Below are positions 26,773-35,084 of a stretch of DNA of 64,000 bases, piece after piece. The stretch is from Novosphingobium sp. Leaf2 (GTDB lineage: Bacteria > Pseudomonadota > Alphaproteobacteria > Sphingomonadales > Sphingomonadaceae): the NCBI RefSeq assembly GCF_001421325.1, contig NZ_LMJY01000006.1, positions 1 through 64,000 on the forward strand, in the 5' to 3' direction. The notes beneath the pieces were generated by a model. That model was not told the origin of the DNA and did not search any database. It was given only the letters and a program-made list of their open reading frames with translations. The position numbers and the translations under genes were made by a program. The first letter of the stretch is position 1. Every line of letters begins with the position of its first letter.

Positions 26773-26801
26773 GGCAGACCCTTCAGATAGGACGGTCTGC
26801 C
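26773..26801 (-). terminator. Hairpin between mucR and fur
   Basis: GGCAGACC (26773-26780) and GGTCTGCC (26794-26801) form a perfect 8-bp stem with a 13-base loop, about 60 bases after the mucR stop. On the minus strand it is followed by TTCCC, so the T-run is weak. It may terminate mucR or attenuate readthrough into fur. Confidence 0.5.
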
Positions 26802-26861
26802 CTTAACCACAACCCGGATGGGCGGCGGCGCGCACAGGCGCACGGCCACCCATCTTTATAG

Positions 26862-27308
26862 TCAGGCTGCGACAGGCTTGGGCTTGCGGCCACGGCGCGT
26901 AGTGGTCTTGCGACCCAGGCCGATCTTCTTGGCCAGTTCGCGGCGCTTTTCGGCGTAATTGGGTGCGACCATCGGATAATCGGCCGGCAGGTTCCAGCGC
27001 GCGCGATAATCGTCCGGGGTCATGTTGTAGTGAGTCATCAGGTGACGCTTGAGCATCTTGAGCTTCTTGCCGTCTTCAAGGCAGACAATGTAGTCAGGCT
27101 TTACCGAGGACCGTACCGAAACGGCGGGCTCAGGCTTTTCTTCGACAACGACGACCGGCTCACCCAGACCGACAAGCGCCGCATAGACGTTTGAGATCAG
27201 CGTCGAGATGTCTTCCACCGCAACATTGTTGTTGCTGACATGGGCGGCGACGATATCGGACGTGAGCGTGATCAACGTCTCGTTCATGTCGTTCTGGATA
27301 GTATCCAT
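26862..27308 (-). CDS. mucR: MucR/Ros-family transcriptional regulator
   Basis: A 148-aa DNA-binding protein, an H-NS-like or zinc-finger regulator that in alphaproteobacteria controls exopolysaccharide, motility and cell-cycle genes. The zinc-finger-like segment CLEDGKKLKMLKRHLMTH has Cys76, His89 and His93, but the second Cys of classic Ros is Asp79. The conserved MTPDDYRARWNLPADYPMVA follows, and the C-terminus is basic. The ATG at 27308 has AAGGA nine bases upstream. An inverted repeat sits about 40 bases upstream of the gene. Confidence 0.93.
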   Translation of the reverse strand: MDTIQNDMNETLITLTSDIVAAHVSNNNVAVEDISTLISNVYAALVGLGEPVVVVEEKPEPAVSVRSSVKPDYIVCLEDGKKLKMLKRHLMTHYNMTPDDYRARWNLPADYPMVAPNYAEKRRELAKKIGLGRKTTTRRGRKPKPVAA

Positions 27309-27349
27309 GTGTATAATCCTTCGGTGCGACCGTATTCTTTAATGAGCTT

Positions 27350-27367
27350 CGCACTTGTTAAAGTGCG
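27350..27367. promoter_or_regulatory. Inverted repeat in the mucR promoter region
   Basis: CGCACTTGTTAAAGTGCG has 7-bp arms and a 4-base centre. It is located 42 bases upstream of the mucR start in an AT-rich gap (27309-27453). It could be an operator, perhaps for autoregulation, or a leader hairpin. Confidence 0.45.
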
Positions 27368-27453
27368 TGCGCGGCCTAGTGGCTCAATTTACACGCACGT
27401 GCAAGTTAAATTATGAACATAACAAAAATATCTTGTTGTTTTGGAAGTGAGGT

Positions 27454-27930
27454 TCAACCCTGAATCAATTCAGGGGAAATATCGCAGGCGAACGTCAGGG
27501 CGTCCAATCGTTCACCACCAGGGGTGCGGTAATAGTCTATGCGCTCACCAATTGAATAAAACCCGAAATTTCGGTAAAGTATTTCAGCTGTGTTACCGCG
27601 CCGCATCTCAAGAAGCAGACGACGCGCGCCGCGCCCGACCGCATCCTGGCGCAGGACGTCGAGCAAGGACCGCGCCAGCCCCCGCCGCCTTAATTGCGGG
27701 TCTACGCCTAGCAGGAGCAGTTCCTCTTCTTCGTAACCTGTGCGAGACAGGAAGAACGCCGCTGCCATGTCTTCATCAGCAGGCTTGTGGCCGTCCCGGT
27801 CCAGCAGGGCATAATGGCAATTCCCAAAAGCAAGCGCGTCTTCGACCTGTTTGCGGCTCCATGCCTCGCCATAGGCAGGGTCAAACGCGGTCGCCATGAC
27901 GGCCATGATCCGGTCCACGTCGTCTATCAT
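27454..27930 (-). CDS. rimI: Ribosomal-protein-S18-alanine N-acetyltransferase-like GNAT enzyme
   Basis: A 158-aa GNAT acetyltransferase. The acetyl-CoA loop is seen as LRRRGLARSLL (Q/RxxGxG/A type), followed by LLLEMRRGNTAEILYRNFGF, as in RimI. RimI acetylates the N-terminal alanine of ribosomal protein S18. The ATG at 27930 overlaps the tsaB stop by four bases (ATGA), and this fixes the start although the frame extends upstream. A tsaB-rimI pair is a common bacterial arrangement. Confidence 0.88.
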   Translation of the reverse strand: MIDDVDRIMAVMATAFDPAYGEAWSRKQVEDALAFGNCHYALLDRDGHKPADEDMAAAFFLSRTGYEEEELLLLGVDPQLRRRGLARSLLDVLRQDAVGRGARRLLLEMRRGNTAEILYRNFGFYSIGERIDYYRTPGGERLDALTFACDISPELIQG

Positions 27931-28583
27931 GCCTGTACCGCCGGTAACTTGGCATCGGGCGCGCGGCCATAAAGCGGTTGAGCCTGCGTCATCAGTGCAT
28001 CGCGCGATAGATGAAGAAACGCGCGTGCATCGGGCCAGATCGCTGCGGCGCGCCCGCACTTACGGGCTCCAACCAGCGCCTTGGCCTGGTCTCCGACGAC
28101 AAGCTGTTCGGTTGTAGTTTCGGCGGCTGTGTCCGGTCGCAAGGATGCGAGGGGCCGGGAAGGGGCGCCGCCGGCATCAAAGCCCTGGACGAACCATTCG
28201 CCATGTCCGCCCGTGGTCGCCACGGCCAGATCCCCCGCGCCTTCGCTGTGAAGGGCGATGGCGGCGATCAGCGACAGCGTTGGATAGCCTACCAATTCGG
28301 AGCCCCAGGCGAGGGCGAGGGCCCGGGCGGCGGCAAGGCCGACGCGCACGCCGGTGAAGCTGCCGGGGCCAAGAGCCACCGCAATGCGCGCCGCGCGTCC
28401 GCGATCCGGCAGCCGGGCGATCATCGGCACCAGCGCTTCCGCGTGGCCCCGGCCGAGCATTCGGAAATCGCCGTCCACCAGCAAATCGTCGGAAAACAGC
28501 GCAACCGAACACGCACCGGTAGCGCTGTCGATCACGAGAGTTCGGTCTGAAAACGAAGGTGCCTGCAGCGTGTCGGGCGTCAC
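27927..28583 (-). CDS. tsaB: tRNA threonylcarbamoyladenosine biosynthesis protein TsaB
   Basis: About 218 aa, the ASKHA-fold partner of TsaD in making t6A37 on ANN-decoding tRNAs, an essential modification. The N-terminal VIDSATGACSVALF and the central AVALGPGSFTGVRVGLAAAR are diagnostic. It starts with GTG at 28583; no nearby ATG fits. The nfu stop is 33 bases upstream and rimI overlaps the 3' end, so nfu-tsaB-rimI forms an operon. The gene is normally single-copy and chromosomal. Confidence 0.9.
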   Translation of the reverse strand: MTPDTLQAPSFSDRTLVIDSATGACSVALFSDDLLVDGDFRMLGRGHAEALVPMIARLPDRGRAARIAVALGPGSFTGVRVGLAAARALALAWGSELVGYPTLSLIAAIALHSEGAGDLAVATTGGHGEWFVQGFDAGGAPSRPLASLRPDTAAETTTEQLVVGDQAKALVGARKCGRAAAIWPDARAFLHLSRDALMTQAQPLYGRAPDAKLPAVQA

Positions 28584-28616
28584 AGCCTGGGTCCGATCGC
28601 AGGCGTCAGGATCGTG

Positions 28617-29192
28617 TCACGCCGCGCGCACTTCGCTCACTTCGGGAACGTAGTGCTTAAGCAGGCTTTCGATGCCGTGCTTGAGCGTGGCGCTGGAACT
28701 GGGGCAACCCGAACATGCGCCCTGCATGGAGAGGTAGACTATGCCCTCGCGAAACCCGCGATAGACGATGTCGCCGCCATCATTGGCCACGGCCGGGCGG
28801 ACCCGGCTTTCGATAAGATCCTTGATCTGCGCCACGATATCCGCATCCGCCGGATCGTCGCCGAAATCCTCGTCCTCGGCCGGGACGGAAAAGCCGCTGG
28901 CATCGCCCCCTGCAAACAGCGGTGCTTCCGACACGAAATGGTCTAAAAGGATGGAGACCACTTGCGGGCGCAATGCGTGCCATTCCACGCCAGGCGCAGC
29001 GGTGACCGATACAAAATCGCTGCCGAAAAACACGCCGGTCACATCGCCCAGATCGAACAACGCTTCGGCAAGCGGGGAAGCCTGCGCATCTTCGGGCGAA
29101 GTAAATTCGCGCGTGCCGGCAGGCATCACCTGCCTGCCCGGCAGAAACTTGATCGTTGCGGGGTTGGGCGTGGTTTCGGTTTCGATAAACAT
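28617..29192 (-). CDS. NifU/NfuA-type iron-sulfur carrier protein
   Basis: A 191-aa Fe-S cluster scaffold or carrier. The N-terminal Nfu_N domain (FIETETTPNPATIKFLPGR) is followed by a C-terminal NifU-like domain with the cluster-binding CSGCPSS motif near residue 162. This domain order is that of alphaproteobacterial and mitochondrial Nfu proteins. It is the first gene of the nfu-tsaB-rimI operon, with its promoter in the 116-base gap to the divergent M16 peptidase. Confidence 0.92.
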   Translation of the reverse strand: MFIETETTPNPATIKFLPGRQVMPAGTREFTSPEDAQASPLAEALFDLGDVTGVFFGSDFVSVTAAPGVEWHALRPQVVSILLDHFVSEAPLFAGGDASGFSVPAEDEDFGDDPADADIVAQIKDLIESRVRPAVANDGGDIVYRGFREGIVYLSMQGACSGCPSSSATLKHGIESLLKHYVPEVSEVRAA

Positions 29193-29308
29193 GATGACTT
29201 CCGATTTAGGTGAAGTGGCCCGAGGGTCAAGAGCAGGTGCGGCAGACTGCGCCGTAAATCGGCGCTATTCACTGGCCCTTAAGCTATGCAGCCCCTATAT
29301 CGGTCGGG

Positions 29309-32212
29309 ATGACACCTTCTCCGCGCGCCGCTCGCTCGCTCGCCTGCCTGCTTCTTCTTGCCCAGGCTCCGATTCCGTCAGTGCTCGCCAAGGAGGCTTC
29401 GGCTCCGGCGGCCACGCCTGCTATCGGCCAGTCCGATGCCTGGCTGTATCGCGGCAGCGACATTCCCCACGATCCTGAATGGCATTTCGGCGAACTGCCT
29501 AATGGCCTGAAATATGCGGTGCGCAAGAACGGCGTCCCGCCGGGTCAGGTTTCGATCCGCATTCGCGTGGATGCCGGCTCGCTGTACGAAACCGATGCGG
29601 AGCGTGGGTACGCGCACTTGCTGGAGCATATGCTGTTCCGCCAGTCCAAATACCTCCCCGAAGGTACCGCTATCGCCGCATTCCAGCGGTTGGGTGCCAC
29701 GTTCGGCAGCGATACAAACGCTGTCACTTCCACCACCCAGACGGTGTTCAAGCTCGATCTGCCCAATGCCACGGCGGCTTCGCTGGACGAGACGTTCAAG
29801 CTGATGAGCGGCATGGTCACCGCGCCCACGTTGTCCGCGTCCAACCTGAAACAGGACCTGCCGATCGTGCTGTCCGAAATGCGCGAACGGGGCGGCGCAT
29901 CGAAGCGCGTTTCGGATGCCATGCAAAAGGTGCTGTACGCCGGCCAGCGCCTGGCGGATCGTGAGCCGATCGGCACCATGCAATCGCTCACGTCCGCCAC
30001 GCCCGAAAGCGTGCGCGCGTTCTATTCGCGCTGGTATCGGCCCGATAATGTGGCGGTGATCGTGGCGGGTGACGCCGATCCGGCGATGCTGGAATCCTAC
30101 GTGAAGAAGTGGTTCGGCGACTGGCGGGCCAAGGGGGCAAAGGCCTCTGCACCCAGCTTTGGCGATCCGGTGGCCCCGGCGGGAACGGACGCCAGGAACC
30201 CGGTTGGCGAAACGCGCGTGCTGGTCGAGCCCGATCTCCCGCCGTCGCTGATGTATGCCGTGCTGCGGCCCTGGCGTCAGGTGACCGACAATATCGCTTA
30301 CAACCAAGGCCTGATGACCGATTCGCTGGCGCAGGCGATCATCAATCGCCGGCTGGAATCCAAGGCGCGGGCAGGCGGCAGTTTCCTGTCAGCCTCGGTC
30401 AACCAACAGGACGTGTCCCGCTCCGCTGACGCGACGTTCGTTTCGGTTACGCCACTTGGCGACAATTGGGAAGCGGCCCTGCGCGATGTGCGCGGCGTGA
30501 TCGCCGAGGCGCTGACCCGTCCGCCGACGCAGGCGGAGATTGACCGCGAGGTTGCGGAAATGGAAGTGTCTTTCCAGGTTCCGGTCGAACAGCAGCGCAT
30601 TGCCCCTGGCGGCAAGATCGCCGACGACCTCGTCAACGCGCTTGATATCCGCGAGACGGTTGCGGCGCCCAATGACGTGCTGGGCATCTTCCAGCGCTCC
30701 AAACTCTTGTTCACGCCTGACGCGGTGCTGAAGCACACCCGCCAGTTGTTTACCGGCACTGTAACTCGCGCCTTGTTCACCGTGCAGAAGCCGGGCGTCG
30801 CCACGGATAAGGAACTGCGTGACGCGCTCATGAAGCCGGTCAAGGCGGACGCCGGAGCGCAGCAGGCCACACTCCCACCGGTTTCGTTCGCAACGTTGCC
30901 GCCGATCGGCGCGCCACAAAAGCCGGTTACCGATGCGCCCACCGGCCTGCTCGAAATCGAACAGCTGACGTTTGCCAACGGCGTCAAAGTTATGCTGTGG
31001 CCAGTGGCCGAAGAGCCGGGCCGCGTCATGGTCAAGGTCCGCTTCGGCGGGGGGTATCGTTCGTTCGACCCTAAGGACGCGCCGTATATCTCGCTGGGCA
31101 ACTTTGCGTTGGTCGGGTCGGGCGTCGGCCCTCTGGGGCAGGAGGATCTTGACCGGATTTCCACTGGCCGCAAGATGGGCTTCGATTTCGACGTGAAGGA
31201 CGCCGCATTCGAATTGTCCGCCGAAACCCGACCGCAGGATCTCGCTGATCAGCTGTACCTGTTCGCCGCCAAGCTCAACATGCCGCGCTGGGACGTGGCG
31301 CCGTTCATTCGCGCCAAGGAGGCGGCGAAGATCCAGTACACGACGTTCGCCACCTCGCCCCAAGGCGTGCTGACGCGCGATCTGCAGTTCTATCAGCGCG
31401 GGCAGGATCCGCGCTTCGCCACCCCGACGCCGGCACAGATCGAGGCGACGACGCCCGAAGGCTTCAAGCGCGTATGGAGCGAGGCGCTCAAGGAAGGGCC
31501 GGTCGAAGTCCAGATATTCGGAGACTTCGACAAGGCAGCCGCGATCGCCGATCTGGAGAAGACGTTTGGCGCACTCAAGGCGAGGCAGCCCGCGCCGGTC
31601 AGCGGTGCGATGGCGAAGATGGATGTGCCCAAGCCTTCGGACAAGCCGATCGTGCTGGTCCATCATGGCGATCCCGATCAGGCGGCGGCGGTCATTTCCT
31701 GGCCTACCGGGGGCGGTGCGATGGGTATCCGCGAATCGCGCCAGCTGGAAATCCTGACGCAGATCTTCACCAACCGGCTGATGGCCGCAGTGCGTGAAAA
31801 GCTGGGCGTGTCGTATGCGCCGTACGTCTATTCCACCTGGCCGGTCGATCTGTCCGCCGGCGGTGCGATTACGGCGGTGGCGCAAGTCGATCCCAAGTCC
31901 GTCAACGTGTTCTTCCAGACCGCTGACGAAATCGCACAGGATCTCATCGCCCGCCCGCCCACCACGGACGAGCTGGCGCTTGTCACTGAACCATTGCGCC
32001 AGCAGGTCACCCGCGCCGCGTCCAGCACGGCCTTCTTCATGAGCCAGCTGGAAGGTGCGACCAGCGATCCCTCGCGCATCGGCACTGTGCGCACGGTGCT
32101 GGGGGACTATACTGTCACCACCCCGCAGGCGATGCAGGCCTTGGCGGCGCGGTATCTGGGCAAGGACAATTCTTGGCGGCTCGAAGTGATGCCGGAAGGC
32201 AAGGCCAAGTGA
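29309..32212 (+). CDS. Secreted M16-family zinc metallopeptidase
   Basis: A 967-aa pitrilysin-type peptidase with a signal peptide (residues 1-27, ending near VLAKE). The inverted zinc motif HLLEHMLF lies near residue 107, with the distal Glu expected about 75 residues later. The protein has the usual duplicated M16 architecture. The second half (from about 540) lacks HxxEH and is presumably structural. It probably degrades peptides in the periplasm. It stands alone and is followed by a GC hairpin. Confidence 0.9.
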   Translation: MTPSPRAARSLACLLLLAQAPIPSVLAKEASAPAATPAIGQSDAWLYRGSDIPHDPEWHFGELPNGLKYAVRKNGVPPGQVSIRIRVDAGSLYETDAERGYAHLLEHMLFRQSKYLPEGTAIAAFQRLGATFGSDTNAVTSTTQTVFKLDLPNATAASLDETFKLMSGMVTAPTLSASNLKQDLPIVLSEMRERGGASKRVSDAMQKVLYAGQRLADREPIGTMQSLTSATPESVRAFYSRWYRPDNVAVIVAGDADPAMLESYVKKWFGDWRAKGAKASAPSFGDPVAPAGTDARNPVGETRVLVEPDLPPSLMYAVLRPWRQVTDNIAYNQGLMTDSLAQAIINRRLESKARAGGSFLSASVNQQDVSRSADATFVSVTPLGDNWEAALRDVRGVIAEALTRPPTQAEIDREVAEMEVSFQVPVEQQRIAPGGKIADDLVNALDIRETVAAPNDVLGIFQRSKLLFTPDAVLKHTRQLFTGTVTRALFTVQKPGVATDKELRDALMKPVKADAGAQQATLPPVSFATLPPIGAPQKPVTDAPTGLLEIEQLTFANGVKVMLWPVAEEPGRVMVKVRFGGGYRSFDPKDAPYISLGNFALVGSGVGPLGQEDLDRISTGRKMGFDFDVKDAAFELSAETRPQDLADQLYLFAAKLNMPRWDVAPFIRAKEAAKIQYTTFATSPQGVLTRDLQFYQRGQDPRFATPTPAQIEATTPEGFKRVWSEALKEGPVEVQIFGDFDKAAAIADLEKTFGALKARQPAPVSGAMAKMDVPKPSDKPIVLVHHGDPDQAAAVISWPTGGGAMGIRESRQLEILTQIFTNRLMAAVREKLGVSYAPYVYSTWPVDLSAGGAITAVAQVDPKSVNVFFQTADEIAQDLIARPPTTDELALVTEPLRQQVTRAASSTAFFMSQLEGATSDPSRIGTVRTVLGDYTVTTPQAMQALAARYLGKDNSWRLEVMPEGKAK

Positions 32213-32233
32213 CGCGCCGCTAACGGCGGCGCG
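32213..32233 (+). terminator. GC-rich hairpin after the M16 peptidase gene
   Basis: CGCGCCGC, loop TAACG, GCGGCGCG form a perfect 8-bp stem directly after the stop codon. There is no T-run, so termination strength is doubtful. Confidence 0.45.
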
Positions 32234-32244
32234 CTACAGGGCAC

Positions 32245-32279
32245 GCTTTGCGCAACCGATCACGCTGATCGGGCAAAGC
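32245..32279 (+). promoter_or_regulatory. Long hairpin upstream of the DAHP synthase gene
   Basis: GCTTTGC, bulge GCAA, CCGATCA, loop CGC, TGATCGG, GCAAAGC: 14 base pairs with one 4-base bulge. It ends about 100 bases before the GTG start. It could be a terminator for the upstream gene without a T-run, or part of a regulatory leader of the shikimate-pathway gene. Confidence 0.5.
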
Positions 32280-32377
32280 CACTTTGCATAAATTGCCCGT
32301 AGCGGGTAAGGGGCGCCTCTTGTCCGCGATTGCGGCAGGTTGCGGGCATTGTGTCCGTAGCATCGGGAGTATGTGAC

Positions 32378-33751
32378 GTGGCGAGTAACTGGACACCGGA
32401 AAGCTGGAAAGCGCACGAGGCGCGCCATCTGCCGGTTTATGGCGACGAGGCTAAGCTGGGCGCGGTCGAGGCCACGCTGGCAAAGTACCCGCCGCTCGTC
32501 TTTGCCGGTGAAGCCCGCGCGCTCAAGGCCGACCTTGCGGAAGTGGCCGCTGGTCGCGGTTTCCTGCTGCAGGGCGGAGACTGTGCGGAAAGTTTTGCCG
32601 AATTCAGCGCCGACAACATCCGCGACAGCTTTCGCGTGCTGCTGCAGATGGCCGTCGTACTCACGTTCGCCAGCAAGCAGCCGGTGGTAAAGCTGGGCCG
32701 CATGGCCGGCCAGTTCGCCAAGCCGCGCTCCGCGCCCACCGAAACGATCGGCGGGGTGGAAATGCCCAGCTACTTCGGGGACATCATCAACGGTATCGAA
32801 GGCAACGCCGAGGCGCGTCGCAACGATCCGGAGCGGATGCTCAAGGCATACGGCCAGTCTTCCGCCACGCTGAACCTGCTACGCGCGTTCGCGCATGGCG
32901 GCTATGCGAACCTGCGTCAGGTCCACCAGTGGACGCTGGAACATATCGACCGCAGCCCTTGGGGCGAAAAGTTCGCGCAGATGGCCGACCGTATCGGCGA
33001 GGCGCTGGACTTCATGGCGGCGTGCGGAGTCGACCCCACCTCCGTTCCGCAGTTGCAGGGCACGGAATTCTACACCAGCCACGAAGCGCTACTGCTGCCG
33101 TACGAGCAGGCGCTGACCCGCCGTGATTCGCTGACCGGGGACTGGTACGATTGTTCCGCGCACATGCTGTGGATCGGCGATCGCACCCGCTTCGAAGGGT
33201 CCGCGCATGTCGAATTCCTGCGCGGGGTGGGCAATCCCGTAGGCATGAAGTGCGGTCCCAGCCTTGAGCCGGACGCGCTGCTGCGCATGCTCGATACGCT
33301 CAACCCCGGCCGCGAGCCGGGCCGGATCACACTGATCAGCCGCTATGGCCATGACAAGGTGGAAGCCGGCCTGCCCAAGCTGGTGCGAGCGGTGAAGCGC
33401 GAAGGGCACCCGGTGGTATGGTCGTGCGACCCGATGCACGGCAATGTCATCAAGTCCGACAGCGGGTACAAGACGCGGCCCTTCGATCGCATCCTGTCCG
33501 AAGTGCGCGGCTTCTTCGCGGTGCACCGCGCGGAAGGCACGCATGCCGGCGGTATCCACATCGAGATGACCGGCCAGGACGTGACTGAGTGCACCGGCGG
33601 CGCCATCGCCATCACCGATCAGGCACTTGCGGATCGCTACCACACCCACTGCGATCCCCGCCTGAACGGCGCGCAGTCAATCGAGTTGGCGTTCGAAATG
33701 GCAGACTTGCTGAACCTGGAAGCCACCGAAGGGCGGCGCCAAGCGGCCTGA
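32378..33751 (+). CDS. 3-deoxy-7-phosphoheptulonate synthase, class II
   Basis: A 457-aa enzyme that condenses PEP and erythrose-4-phosphate, the first step of aromatic amino acid synthesis. The class II (plant/AroF-II) type is shown by [17 protein letters not shown] at the N-terminus, [15 protein letters not shown], and [15 protein letters not shown]. The GTG at 32378 has GGGAG eight bases upstream; the frame is open another 48 bases without start signals. A strong terminator follows. It is usually the main or only DAHP synthase in sphingomonads, so this is a core gene. Confidence 0.94.
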   Translation: MASNWTPESWKAHEARHLPVYGDEAKLGAVEATLAKYPPLVFAGEARALKADLAEVAAGRGFLLQGGDCAESFAEFSADNIRDSFRVLLQMAVVLTFASKQPVVKLGRMAGQFAKPRSAPTETIGGVEMPSYFGDIINGIEGNAEARRNDPERMLKAYGQSSATLNLLRAFAHGGYANLRQVHQWTLEHIDRSPWGEKFAQMADRIGEALDFMAACGVDPTSVPQLQGTEFYTSHEALLLPYEQALTRRDSLTGDWYDCSAHMLWIGDRTRFEGSAHVEFLRGVGNPVGMKCGPSLEPDALLRMLDTLNPGREPGRITLISRYGHDKVEAGLPKLVRAVKREGHPVVWSCDPMHGNVIKSDSGYKTRPFDRILSEVRGFFAVHRAEGTHAGGIHIEMTGQDVTECTGGAIAITDQALADRYHTHCDPRLNGAQSIELAFEMADLLNLEATEGRRQAA

Positions 33752-33764
33752 GCTAACCTGTATC

Positions 33765-33804
33765 AATCCCCGCGCCCGGGCTCTGCCTGACGCGGGGATT
33801 ATTT
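33765..33804 (+). terminator. Intrinsic terminator after DAHP synthase
   Basis: AATCCCCGCG (33765-33774) pairs perfectly with CGCGGGGATT (33791-33800), followed by ATTT. It starts 14 bases after the stop codon. Confidence 0.85.
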
Positions 33805-33847
33805 GCTTCCCGGTGCATCCTGCGCCCGCTTCGTTGGTTTGGTCGTG

Positions 33848-35080
33848 ATGGAATCCGCTACCAGCCGTCAGCCGTCATGGCATGCTTCATCGGCGGTGGA
33901 GCGGTTTCGCTCCGTTCGCAGCCTCAGTGCTGAGCTTGCCGCGCCACTTTCGGATGCGGACGCAACTATCCAGTCGATGCCCGATGCGTCGCCGGCCAAG
34001 TGGCATATAGCGCATACGACATGGTTTTTCGAAACCTTCATTCTGCGCGATCTGCCCGGTTACCAGCTGTTCGACGAGCGCTGGCCGTTCCTGTTCAATT
34101 CCTATTACGAAGCCGAAGGCCCCCGGCACGCCCGGCCTATGCGCGGCATGCTGTCCCGCCCCTCCCTCGATGAAGCACTGGCGTACCGGGCGCATGTCGA
34201 TCGTCATCTGGAAGATGTGCTGGATCGGCCCGAACTGGCTCAACTGATCACGCTTGGCCTCAATCATGAGCAGCAGCACCAGGAATTGCTGCTGACGGAC
34301 ATCAAGCATGCGTTGTCGCTTAACCCGCTGCTACCTGCATATGCGCCCAAGGGCGATGCGCGCGCGGTGGCCGGGTCGATGACGTGGACCGACCACCCCG
34401 GCGGCATCGCCCGCATCGGCCACGAAGGGGCCGGGTTCGCGTTCGACAACGAAGGCCCGGCGCACCGCGTGATGATCGAGCCGTTTGCCTTGGCCGATCG
34501 TCTCGTTGCCAACCGCGAATGGCAGATGTTTATGGCCGACGGCGGGTATCGCAATCCCGCCTTGTGGCTGTCGGACGGCTGGGCTTGGGCACAGGCGGAA
34601 GGTATCGACGCGCCGCTGTACTGGCGCGAAGATGATACCGCGTTCACCTTGTTCGGCATGGCAGCGCTCGATCCCGACGCGCCCGTCACCCACGTATCGT
34701 TCTTCGAAGCCGATGCCTACGCGACCTGGGCCGGGGCGCGATTGCCCACGGAATTCGAGTGGGAAGTTGCCGCCAGCGGCAGCGATCCTGCGCTGGGCAA
34801 CCAGCTGGACGGCGCCATCGGCGTCCACCCCTTGGGCGCGCCCGGATTGTTCGGCGATTGCTGGCAATGGACGCGGTCTGCCTATCTGCCGTATCCGCGC
34901 TTTCGCGCGGCGGAAGGGGCGGTGGGCGAATACAACGGCAAGTTCATGTCCGGCCAGTGCATCCTGAAGGGCGCCAGCTGCGCCACGCCGCGCGGTCATT
35001 CGCGCGCAACGTACCGCAATTTCTTCCCTCCCGAAAAGCGCTGGCAGTTTACCGGCGTTCGTCTGGCAAAGGATGCCTGA
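33848..35080 (+). CDS. egtB: Ergothioneine biosynthesis sulfoxide synthase EgtB
   Basis: About 410 aa, a non-haem iron enzyme that joins hercynine to a thiol (gamma-glutamylcysteine or cysteine) with O2. The N-terminal DinB_2 domain supplies the iron ligands, seen as KWHIAHTTW (His53, His56) and NHEQQHQELLLTD (His140, His144). The C-terminal FGE-sulfatase domain shows the usual ending GASCATPRGHSRATYRNFFP. The ATG at 33848 is preferred over an upstream in-frame TTG. It is followed directly by egtD. No egtA, egtC or egtE is nearby. Confidence 0.9.
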   Translation: MESATSRQPSWHASSAVERFRSVRSLSAELAAPLSDADATIQSMPDASPAKWHIAHTTWFFETFILRDLPGYQLFDERWPFLFNSYYEAEGPRHARPMRGMLSRPSLDEALAYRAHVDRHLEDVLDRPELAQLITLGLNHEQQHQELLLTDIKHALSLNPLLPAYAPKGDARAVAGSMTWTDHPGGIARIGHEGAGFAFDNEGPAHRVMIEPFALADRLVANREWQMFMADGGYRNPALWLSDGWAWAQAEGIDAPLYWREDDTAFTLFGMAALDPDAPVTHVSFFEADAYATWAGARLPTEFEWEVAASGSDPALGNQLDGAIGVHPLGAPGLFGDCWQWTRSAYLPYPRFRAAEGAVGEYNGKFMSGQCILKGASCATPRGHSRATYRNFFPPEKRWQFTGVRLAKDA

Positions 35081-35084
35081 ACCC

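Noticed and set aside
32213..32279. REP-like repetitive element
   Set aside because: Two hairpins stand side by side, but I saw no second copy of either in the window, so a repeat family is not supported.
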